From Closterium sp. NIES-65 (taxonomy: Eukaryota; Streptophyta; Zygnematophyceae; Desmidiales; Closteriaceae), in NCBI GenBank assembly GCA_948144175.1, contig CANXME010002189.1:1-64000 (forward strand): a DNA stretch of 64,000 nucleotides, written 5' to 3'. The translations under genes were made by a program, and so were the position numbers. Of this stretch, positions 20,976 to 31,600 are shown piece by piece; the stretch's first letter is position 1, and each line of letters begins with the position of its first letter. Below the pieces are notes generated by a model. It searched no databases, was not told where the DNA came from, and saw only the letters and a program-made list of their open reading frames with translations.

Positions 20976-21290
20976 GAGGCAGGCTAATGTGGTTCAGCAG
21001 GAGTATTTTGAGACCACGCTCTTCTCTGAATGAGACTGCTCAGCACAGTCTAGAAGCCCCCCTGTGAATATATATATTTATATATTTATGTTATCTCTCA
21101 AGCTACTAAGCTACCTACTATATTTATGGATAGTCTACCTGAACCTGAACGGTTTTCCATCGTCAAACTGCCCATATTCAGAGTAAGGATGTCATACATT
21201 TGTACACACCAAAGGAGGTTCGGTTAAGGTTAAGGTTATATATTGATCGTAATCAATGTACAAATAATAATACCATAGAGCAGTCTAGAA
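20976..21290. other. FAR 3' region and LINE flank
   Basis: After the FAR stop codon comes about 300 bases with AT-rich stretches (ATATATATTTATATATTTATG at 21069-21089), probably 3' UTR and terminator, and a short GGTTAAGGTTAAGGTTA run at 21222-21238. On the minus strand that run reads as TAACCTTAACC and may be the short 3' tail of the LINE. Confidence 0.5.
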
Positions 21291-24200
21291 ACATGGCCGA
21301 GGTGGCCAGCATCCTAAAGGAGCACGTGGAACACACGTTATTCCTTTGTCCTAACGGACAACCGCCAGCAGACTGAGGAGACGCTCTATGCGGTAGCTGC
21401 CTACGGGGGTCGAAAAGGGTTGCCCAGGAGCCATGAGAATCTGAGGTCGGGGTGAATGGAGGGTGTGCCGCTCCTGTCGAAGAGGAGGAAGCGGAGTTTC
21501 TGTGCTTGCTTTATGCTGGAGAGTGTGCGTTGTCGCTTCTTGGTAGATTGGCGTTTGCTTCTCCACATATAGATCTTGAAGGCGATAAGGAATTGGGCTA
21601 AAATCAGTTGCAGTATCTCAAAGCTCGAGGAGGAGGAGTTGTGATATCTGTGGGCGCTGCGTGCATTCCACAGCGTCTTAACTGCAGCTCCCACAAGTAG
21701 GCTCCATGGGGGGGACTGTCCCACTCGTGACTGTATCGGGAAGAAAATGTGCTCGGCGGTGGTGTTTTGTCCAAGGTGGCGGTCAGCGACAGTTCGGAGG
21801 GCCGAGATGACATTTCCGGCGGAGGAGCATTCGAAGAAGATATGCGGCAATGTCTCGACGACAGCAGCTGGGCAACGAGAACAGATCCCACGATCGTCAA
21901 AGTATTGGAAACGTGACCCTGAGGGGAGGGTGAGCGTGTAAAGTCTGAAAATGATGTCCCGCTGGCGGCTCGGCTGGTCCTTGAGAAATAAGTCCTTAAG
22001 GCCAGGGAGAGGAGGAGGAGGAAGGGTGAGGTCGCGGGTCCATCGGAGGTGATGAGTTAGCAGTTGTGCTGAGTAGAGGAGACGGCGGATGTCGGCGATG
22101 CTGGGGGTGCCGTCCTGTAGAAGGTCTACCCTAGCTCCTAGCCCTGCCCCTATGTGAAGTGGCCCTGCGAGCCACCACTCCCTGACGTGCACCTCCACGA
22201 GGTCTTGTAATCGGAAGAGTCCGGTGGCAGCTAGGTCGCGGGCGATACGCTTGTTTGGCGAGACATTGTGGACAGTAGCCGAGACGGAGGAGGGGGGGAA
22301 CGAAGGCGACAACTTGGAGGGCGAGATGAGAGATGGAATAGTGGTCGTCCGAAGGCATAAACCAGTCTCCTGGAGAGGCAGAAGAGGCGTGTGGGGTTCG
22401 GAGGGCGGCCCACCAGAGAGGTTTAATAGCCTTGACAAGGTCTGGGAGGATGCGTGCTGCGTCTTCTTGGAATTCCTCCGGGACTAGGGAGCAGAATTTT
22501 TCTACAGAGATGGGGCCGACATGAAAGTTGGTGATCCGGACAATGTGTCCGATACGAAACTGCCCTGTAAGGAGGAAGCGTTCGTGTTGGCTGGTGCCAG
22601 AAGGCCGGTTGTCGGGTTTGAGGAGTACGCGGTTGAAAGCGATAGGTTCGGTGAGGATGCATTGCATTCGTAAAGGGGGGCCATGAATGACCAGGGGAAG
22701 GGAGAGGAGGGTTTTTAGTTCGTCCAGCGCCCGGGGGGGGATGAATGTTGGGAGATAGTGTCGTTTGAGGATGGCTTCGTGGGAGAGTAGACCGTGTAAC
22801 CCGAAAGGGAACGGGGTCAGGGTACGTGCTACTTCCTCAGAGGGGGTTGGTCCGAATCTGCGCAGGGCGCGCTGAATAGCAAGAGCTTTGATTTGTGTTG
22901 ACGGGGCAATCGCCCCGACCCCGCCGTCTTGCGGGGAGTTGTACAGGAGGGCTTTGGAAATGAGGCGTTGTGCGAGGCCGTCTTGTTTGTGTTTCGAGGA
23001 CGAAAGAAAGTTCCCAGCTGACACATCCATTGGTTTGATTATGTCTGGTGGGGCGGGTTGAAAGTGTCCGGGAAATGAGATGACAGAGTTCAGAAAGATT
23101 GAGGAAAGGGATTTGCGGCACGTAACTGTGGCGTGTAAGGCTGCCAGGAACTTGGCGGTGCATTGTATGCGGGCGAGAGCCTTGTTCCAGGTGGTGGAGC
23201 CTGGGTGTAGACGCTCGACGTAAATTTCGAGGATGCGTTCTGCCTCATTGGGAGCGCAGATGGGTATAATCCCTGCGTGCACGAGGTCAGCAGGGGGGAT
23301 ATTGAATGGAATTATGGAGCATTTGTTCCAGTTGGGGACCTCCCCGGAGACCGATCCAAAGATGCCAAGCAGCACTACAACATGTCCGAGCTCTGTGTCT
23401 GAGGTGAGGAAAAGGGTGACGTCATCCGCGTAGCACGCCATGAGGCGGCGTTGTGTGGAGGACAGGGCGAAACCGGGAAGGAATAGGGACATGTAGTGCT
23501 GAAAGATCTCCATGACACAAACGAAGAGCAAGGGAGCCAGTGGGCAGCCCTGTCGAACACCAGTGCGGACGGGAAAGGTGGGGCCGAGCATGTTGTTGAC
23601 CGAGATGCGTGTATGCGTGTCGGAGTGCATTAGTCGGACCCAGTGGATAAAAGGTGCGGAAAGCCCCAGGACTGATAAGGCTTGGAGGAGGAAAGGCCTA
23701 TCAACGAGGTCGTAGGCTTTGCGAAAGTCCACCGTAAGAGCGAGCAGGGGGGACGAAGAGAAGGCCGCCCAGTCCATGATATTAAGGGTATCGTTAATCG
23801 TGTCTCCTATTTTTCTGTGTTTGATGAAAGCAGTTTGGGATGGATGGATGAGCTGGGGGAGGTCGAGCTGGAGGCGGTTAGCGAGGCATAGCGCGAGTAC
23901 CTTGTAGTCAGCGTTCATTAGGGTGATGGGGCGAAGATTTTCCACTAGCGATGAGTCCCCCCTCTTGGGGATAAGGACCGTTCGTCCGATCAGCATGGAT
24001 GGAGGGAGGCAGGAGAGTGGCTCTGGAGGTGAGAGTAGGGAGTGGAAGGCCGGTGCGAAACGCGGGGAAAATTGTCGAAAGAGCTCCCCGGGGAGGCCAT
24101 CTTGGCCAGGGGTTTTTCCTCGTGAAAGAGAGAGGGGTGCTTTTCCGATTTTTGCTAGTGAGAGGGGGGCGCTGAGTCGAAGGAATAAGGGGTTTGGGAT

Positions 24201-25960
24201 GGATGAGGGGGGAATGTGTTGCCAGAAAGATGGGTTGGGGGTGACGGGGTTGTTCCCGCTGTAGAGTGTCCGGAAGAAGCTAGAGCATATGTTGGTCATG
24301 GTGGACAGGTACGAGGTCGTCTGTCCGTTAGGTAGGGTCAGGGAGTTGATGATCGAGCCTTTGATTCGCGAATTGAGTCCAGAAAGGAGGGAGGAGACAC
24401 CCATTTCTCTGTGTCCTTCCACTTTCAGCTTTGCCTTGAGTGCAATCTCGGAGGCTTTCGAGGCTTCGTATCTGGCCAGTTGGAGCCGTGCTTGGCTTAG
24501 TCGAGCTGATTCGTTCTGGTTCAAGGGCGTGTATGCTGCTTGCGACTGTAGGGAGCCAATAGTGCGCTCCAGATGCGTGACCGTGCCGTCGACACGCCGT
24601 CTTTCGAGGTTGGAGAATCTTTTGAAGTTAAGGGTGAGGTCCAGCTTCCATCTGTCCCAAGATTCCAGGGAAGGGGAGGAGGGGAAGGCAGCGAGGGCGG
24701 CGTCGATGATGTGTGCGGCGCGGGGTCTCACGAGTAGATGTTGGCGAAGTCGCCAGGGCCGGGGGGCGACAATGGGGTTAACGAACCAGAGCGAGCACAG
24801 AGGGGCGTACAGGTGATCCGTAATAGCCTCTCGGGTTTGTATGTACGGGCTGGCAGCAAGACGGGTAAGGAAGGCTCGGGAGATGTAGATTCTGTCGAGA
24901 CGGGAAGATGTGGGCGGAGACACTGAGTTGAGGCGCTGCCTGCCATAGAAGGAGAAGACGTTGGCAGGTGTGGGGAAGAGTTCACGGAATGTATCGACCA
25001 TCGAGTGATTGTCCATGAGTTAAGAGAAAGAAGCTCCTTCACGACATTCGTAATCCTTCAGAGGACAGTTTCTGTCAATAGGAAGTGTGACCGAGTTAAA
25101 GTCTCCGGCGAGCATGGTCGCGGATGCAGCGGTTGGGGTTTCCAGTGCCGGAACAAGCGTGGTGGACCACCAGATTCGACGTTCGTATAATTGTGTGGGC
25201 GCATATAAGGCAATCAGACGGATTTGATCACGGAGAAAGTTAAGGTGTACCGTGACAAGCCTGCCATCTGCAGAGGGGATCAGGGAGGAAAGCGAGATGG
25301 CCCTGTTGAAGGAGAGGATGGAGACTCCACCAATGAGGGTGGGCCGCCCGGTAGCATTGTCGGTCGAGAGCAGTGCCGGGGCGTGGGCAGAAGCGTGGGG
25401 CCGAAATTTCAAATCGAGGTTGGGGATTCTAAGGATAAGACGGGTGTCAATGAGGATGACCAGGTCGGTGGGGGCAGGAAGGCGCGAGAGCCAGGACTTG
25501 AGCTCATCCATTTTGCGGGTTTCGTTGATTCCATTCACATTGATGCAGAGGATGCGGAGGTGTGTTAACATGGTAACGACGTGAAGGCCACCGCACGGGA
25601 GAGCGTGCGTATCCACGGCCCGGGACATGTCAGGGGTTGACGCGGGGGCGAGTGGGGTGAGGGGGGGGAGGTGAAAAGTGGAGGTGTACTTCCACGCACG
25701 CGGGAGGCCGTTGGGGAGGGAGTTCCCATGGAGACTTGGCGAACTAGCATGAGGGAGGGGGATCGTACACGTATGTCGACGTCACGAGAAGGGAGGAGCG
25801 GCAGATGCTGAGTATGGGGTGCAGGAGATTTTGAGGGTGTGAGGTCTGCGGAAATGTGGGCATCGATCTTCTCCGAGCCACATGTGTCCTGATCGTCCTC
25901 AGGATCCTTATTAGGCGGGGTAGAAACGTTTTTGAAAGTTCTCAACACAATATGCTTGAT
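21290..25960 (-). mobile_element. L1-like non-LTR retrotransposon (LINE), decayed
   Basis: On the minus strand there is an apurinic-type endonuclease domain, a non-LTR reverse transcriptase and a C-terminal zf-RVT-like Cys/His domain, the order of plant L1-clade ORF2. No convincing ORF1 (nucleocapsid) is present. Only about 330 bases separate the endonuclease from the 5' limit, so the copy is probably 5'-truncated. The limits are approximate: I see no clear poly-A tail or target duplication. A TAACCTTAACC-type run near 21230 may be the tail. Confidence 0.9.
21401..25628 (-). pseudogene. LINE ORF2: endonuclease, reverse transcriptase and zf-RVT, with one stop and one frameshift
   Basis: The endonuclease starts near 25628 (LCINVNGI, AGDFNSV). 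A single in-frame TAA at 25020-25018 splits it, because SSRLDRIYIS and ITDH, the C-terminal endonuclease motifs, follow in the same frame from 25016. Reverse transcriptase motifs are LIPKRGD, LRPITLMN, TVDFRKAYD, GVRQGCPLAP and the catalytic YADD. A frameshift between about 22340 and 22240 moves to the frame that carries the zf-RVT-like stretch CSRC...HIFFEC and ends with the stop at 21401. With both lesions it cannot make a full ORF2 protein. Confidence 0.9.
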
Positions 25961-25983
25961 TTGAGTGCGCTAAAAGATCCATA

Positions 25984-26483
25984 TTAGGGCGGGGTGCATC
26001 ATGCTGAAATTGCATGAAATTGCATGATCGCGATATTAGAACCGCAACCCTGTGGAATCTGGTCGGGGTCCCCTGCGACCCAATGGCACCCCCCTATGAT
26101 GCACCACCTGCAGTTTTGCAGTCCCGAACCCCAACCACCAATGAGACGCGGTCAAGGCGTCGCATGTACATTTGGTTTCAGCGTCCATTCCGGAACCGTT
26201 TCGTATTTACCTCGCTCTAGGTTCGTTTTGTTGTTCGGCGACGATATTTTTATCGCGAGAAGGATCGGTGGTGCACGAGGTGCACCTCCAACCCTTGATC
26301 GCGTGGGATCGCAGGCATTGAGATCCAGCGTGATCGAGGGTGGTTGGGTGGCAGTTTTCGCGATCCCCCAAGTTCGTGGTGCAGCAATGCTACAATTGTT
26401 ACTGTGCGCAAAAGACAAAACACTGTAGTGAGGATCGCTTGAGATCGCGACCCTGCAAAACAGCATGATGCACCCCGCCCTTA
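25984..26483. mobile_element. PIF/Harbinger (Tourist-like) MITE, 494 bp plus TTA target duplication
   Basis: Perfect 20-bp terminal inverted repeats (GGGCGGGGTGCATCATGCTG at 25987-26006 and its complement at 26461-26480) are flanked by TTA on both sides (25984-25986 and 26481-26483). A 3-bp TTA/TAA duplication and G-rich ends are typical of PIF/Harbinger and its Tourist MITEs. Internal GATCGCGA-rich sequence recurs near both ends. No transposase frame is present, so it is non-autonomous. It lies about 25 bp from the 5' limit of the LINE. Confidence 0.85.
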
Positions 26484-27220
26484 GAAGACCTATTGCCCTA
26501 AGTGACTTCTCTGACTGTTCGCCAAGATTAACGAAACAGTGAAACAGAACATCACGAATTACTGTACACCCCAGTATCCCCAACCGGATAGATGTCTCAA
26601 ATGTGGCCCGTCCTAAAAACCAGTGTTCACGGCCTGAGAAATCCCTTTTTCTTCCTGCAGCCATACGAAAGCAGCTGGTATTTTTTTTTGCAGACCGTGG
26701 ATCGCCCAGGAGAAATCACTGTTGAAAACACTGGAACAGTGGTCGTTGTGGGGCATAATTGCGTGATTGTCGCCGGCGACTACGCCGGCGCAGCATTTCC
26801 GATCCGTGCCTGGGTTCGGAACCTAGGCAGGCGACCCGAGCGACTTCAGTTAGTTGCCTGTCGAACAGGGCCTGCGTTTCTGTGACCAGCCCCCTTTCCC
26901 GCGTGCTGTCTTTAGATAGAACAGCCCGCATTGGCTTGGCATGTCACGGCACGCCCCATCGCCCGCGATTCACGCTGGTACGCCGTCGCGCGTTGCTGTG
27001 GGGATGGGCGGGCTGACACGGCTACAGCCCCCCCGTGACTTGCGGCTGCAGCGTGGATCGCGAGGTCTGCGCTCCGCGAGATATGCGGAGCTTGCCACGT
27101 CGTTCTTGCCACGTCAGCTCGCTACACCACTTAGGTGCGTGGATTCCGGCCACAGCCCTCCGTGCGTTCCCGACACTTCAGCGATATTCTTGCGCCACGT
27201 CATCTCCACGTCATCCCACC
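26484..27220. other. Upstream region of the LarA-like gene
   Basis: No recognisable gene. Several CCACGTC/ACGT-core words occur just before the start codon (about 27094-27215), for example GCCACGTCGTTCTTGCCACGTC at 27095-27116. ACGT-core elements are bound by plant bZIP factors, but function here is only a possibility. Confidence 0.45.
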
Positions 27221-28566
27221 ATGCCTGCGCCATGTTTCCGCGTGGTCTCCGCCAGGCGCCTCCCTGTCCCCCTACAGCGCGCGCATTCGTCGCCTTCGGG
27301 GGAGCGTTCCTCCGCACGCGCGTGCTCACGGACGGCATGGAACGTCAGCAGGCAGGCGGACAGACGGATGAGCGTCGCATGCCGTGCAGCAGAGAGCGGT
27401 GACGTGGCACCTGCTGATTGGGTGAACACGGCAGGGACGCACAAGCGGCCCCAGCAGGTGTTCTACTCCAAAAAGGTGCGCCACGGGCCTTCGAATAGGG
27501 TTAAAAGAGGACGTGGGCGGGGGGCGAAGGGAGGAGGTGGGATGGTGAGGGCGGAGCAGTGAGGCGACGTGAAGAAGATGCATGGAATGAAGGGCGGCTT
27601 TTGAGCGGATCCACAAGTCTCCAACGGTTCGAGTGGAGACGGGGAGTGCATTTCCGCACCTGTCTTTATGCACATCATCCCACGCACGTACATGGGTGCA
27701 CTGGTGTCTGCCAATGGCCAATCGTGACGTGCATGCACTACTGCACGCCTGCCCTCTCGCGCTGAACACCACACAGCGTTCTGTTGCTGCGTGCCATCCA
27801 TTGCCTTGTTGTGCCGTGTGACGTGACGTGGCGTGGCGTGGGTATGGCATGGCATTGACGTGGCATGACGTTAAATGGGCATTACGTGACTCGCAGGGTG
27901 AGAAATTTCTGTTACAAACGGGCGAGAGGATGGAGCTGATGGAGTTACCCGAGGGTACAAGAGTGGTGTACCCTGGACTGTGCAAGGATGGCGAATCCAA
28001 CCCCAACAAGGCCAGTGCCACACCACGCCTCACGCATTGCACTCCCTCCCTCTCGTGCACCCGCACACACACACACAACATGCATCCTGCAATGGGTTCC
28101 TCGCAATTTGTTTCCGATCGAGTTGTCACTCGCTCATGGGAGTCACTTTTGAGATTTCTCCAAACGGATCCACTTGTCCTGCTCCTGCAGCTCGCTGGAA
28201 TGTCTGATCATGCGCTGTGCTCTGCTGTCCCTCTATCCACCTGCCACGTCTCACATCCGCTCTAATCGCTTCCTGCCGCATGCCTGCCGCCTTCCCAACC
28301 GCCCCTGCTTCGCCCCTCCCCATCTCTTCTCCTTTGCTGGCCTTCCAACTCTGCCCCCCTCCTTTCCCCCTTTTCTCCCCACTTCCCCCTTCTTTGTCAC
28401 GTGCGCACATGGGCATGCACGGCCACGTGCACGTCAGAGCAGATGCGAGCCATGATACGGCACGCTCTGGACAACCCTGTGGGGCAGCCGCCGCTAAAGG
28501 AAAGACTTCAGCAAATCAAGCACGCCAATCCCAACCCCAAGGTGCGCTGCTGCTGCCGCCGCCGCC

Positions 28567-28600
<34 letters not shown>

Positions 28601-31600
28601 TTGCTGCTGTTGCTGCTGCTGCCGCTGCCGCTGCTGTTGCTACTGCAATCCATTGTCTCGATTGCCCTCTTTTCCAGGTGCCTTTTCCAGGTGCCTTTTC
28701 CAGGTGCCTTTTCCAGGTGCCTTTTCCAGGTGCCTTTCCCAGGTGCCTTTTCTGGCTGGCAGGGCAGCTCCGTTCTTCTTTCCACTCCCAATGGCACTCC
28801 CTAACCTCTCCATCTCCAACGCCTCCCTGCACTAGGCGCTCATGTCATGTCACCCATGCACAACGCCCCACATCCCCATCCCAACCATCCCCCACCTCCT
28901 CCACCGTCCCTCCCCTCTCTCCCGGACTCATCCTCCCCTCAACCTCCCCACACCCCCTCCCCCCTCCCCTCCCCCCCTCACCCTGGCGGTCTTAAAAATA
29001 CACTCATTTCAAGTGGCTAATCCTTCCCTCAACCTCCCCACCCCCCCCTCCCCCACTCTCACCCCTTGGATCTTGGGTTGCCCCCTTGGATCTTGGGTCG
29101 CCCCCTTGGGTCGCCACCTTGGGTCGCCCCCTTGGGTCGCCCCCTTGGATCTTGGGTCGCCCCCTTGGATCTTGGGTCGCCCCCTTGGATCTTGGGTCGC
29201 CCCCTTGGATCTTGGGTCGCCCCCTTGGATCTTGGGCAGATCCTGATGGCGTTTGACGATGTGAGCGTGCCGCTGCCGCCCATGCGCCGCCCGGACTTAC
29301 GGCAACTGATCTTGGAGGAGGCGGAGAGGGACTGCGTGGCGGCGGGCATCACAGACATCCGCTTCGTGTGCTCCATCGCTCTGCACCGCTTCGTTCGCCC
29401 GGACGAGTTCCGGCACATCTGCGGGGGGTACCTGTACGGCAAGTACTACCCGCAGCGCATGGGGAATTACAACGCTGTTGATATGCACGAGACTGTGGAC
29501 ATCGGTGTCACACGGCACGGGGAGGCTGTTCAGGTGAGGGGACTTCTGAGACGTCTCAAAAGAGGAATTTAAGACATCTCATCTCAAAAGTTTCTAGACG
29601 TGTCAAAAGAGGAATGGAATTACAATGCCGTGGATATGCACGAGACTGTGGACATCGGTGTGACACCACACGGGGAGGCTGTTCAGGTGAGGGGAGATGG
29701 GGGGGGAGAGGGAGGGGGTGGTGTGCGGGAGGTGGGAGAGTGGAGGGATGGTGTGAAGGGTCGGTGTTGTGGGCTGCGAAGCTTGCATTTCCATGGCCAC
29801 AGGCCCACAGCAGTTCATGCAGCGTTCTCGTCAGTACTTGTTATCCATCCGCTGCTGTTGCCGCACTCTTCTCTTTGTCCCTACCCCTGCGCTGTGCTGT
29901 GCTGTGGCATGGCACTGCGGCACGGCGGAATGACGTGGCATGGCAGATCAACCGGCACTTTGCGGAGGCGGATCTGGTGGTGTATGCGAATGTGAACTAC
30001 GTGAGCATGGACGGCGGGTACAAGTCCTACGCCACTGGCCTCGTAAGCTCTTGTTGCGCTCACACCTGGCCTGGCTGAGTTGCGCTGAAAGCTGGGCGGG
30101 TGGGTTGGGCTGCTGAGCTGGGCGCATGGAGAGATGGGCCGAGTGGGAGGTGGAGGGAGTGAGGGGATGGAGAGAGGGAGGGTGGTGATGGGTATGTTCG
30201 GAGAGTCCTGGGTTGTTTTGTGGGTGTGTATTGAAAGAGCCGCTTTCGTGCACTGGCACTGTGCGTTAAGTTTGTGTTCTGTGACTTGTGCGTGTGTGGA
30301 TATGTGGTTACCTGGTTTGTTTCTGTATGTGTGTGTGTGCGCGCGCGTGCCCGCGCACGTGTGTATGCGTGTGCGTGTGCATGTGTGTGTGCATTCATAT
30401 GTGAACATGTGTATGCGTGCATGCAGGTGCATTACAACTGTCTGCGCCACAACCACGACTCCAACACACTGCGCAACACCAGGCATGCCTTGACCTGAAG
30501 GGGGGGGCAACACCAGGCATGCCTTGACCTGAGGGGGGGGGGCAACACCAACACCTGTGTATTGCTACAATTCAACACCAACGTCTCCCATGCCGTGTGG
30601 CTCTAGTCGGGCATTCCAGCCATGGGCAACAGCTTGCATGCTGCTGAGTCCTCATCTGTGCGCTGTGTGCACATGGCTGGCTGGCAGGTCGCTGTTTGAC
30701 CCGGCGCGCAGTGCGCTGCACAGGTCGTTCCACCGCATCGGGCGCATGATGCAGAAGCACACCGACGTCTTCCATGTCGAGACTGTCGTTGACGACCAGG
30801 TGTGCCATCCCATGCCGCATGCCTGCACGCCCACTTGCTTCCATTCCCACATGCCCCCATGCCCCCATGCCCCCATGCCCCCATATCCACATGCCTGCAT
30901 GCCTGGACGCCAGCATGAGCACGTGGGCGATGATGCCTACCTGCCCGTCAGCCTCCCTGCGCCATGCTCCAGCTTCCCTGCACCATGCTCCAGCTTCCCT
31001 GCACCATGCCCCAGCTTCCCTGCACCATGCTCCAGCTTCCCTGCGCCATGCTCCAGCTTCCCTGCACCATGCTCCAGCTTCCCTGCACCATGCTCCAGCT
31101 TCCCTGCACCATGCTCCAGCTTCCCTGCGCCATGCTCCAGCTTCCCTGCACCATGCTCCAGCTTCCCTGCGCCATGCTCCAGCTTCCCTGCACCATGCTC
31201 CAGCTTCCCTGCGCCATGCTCCAGCTTCCCTGCACCATGCTCCAGCTTCCCTGCACCATGCTCCAGCTTCCCTGCACCATGCTCCAGCTTCCCTGCACCC
31301 CCCCTCCCCATTCCCCCACCCTCCACCGCTCCTTGTCCCCTCCCGCTGCAGCTGTTCCCGTTCTACGTGGGCTTTGTGTCAGAGCTAGTGCGCAACATGA
31401 GCCCGCTGCAGAAGCTCTTTATGCACTCCACCATTCTGCTGCTCAAGGTGCGGCCTCCACGCTGCTGCTGCTCAAGGTGGGTCCAGGGAGTGAGAAGTGG
31501 AGAGGGGAGTTGCCACCAGCACCAGCAGTGCCACCACCGCCGCCCCTATGTTCCCGTTCTGCGCTGAGTTTGTGTCGGAGCTAGTGCGCAACAAGAGTCC

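Noticed and set aside
25922..25945. Possible palindrome-family member TTTTTGAAAGTTCTCAA near the LINE 5' end
   Set aside because: Arms match too poorly and there is no flanking duplication.
26592..26885. Short plus-strand frame after the MITE
   Set aside because: No recognisable domain or composition signal; likely chance.
30937..31567. Open frames with repeated SFPAPCS or GKLEHGA motifs
   Set aside because: Artefacts of the 21-bp intronic minisatellite.
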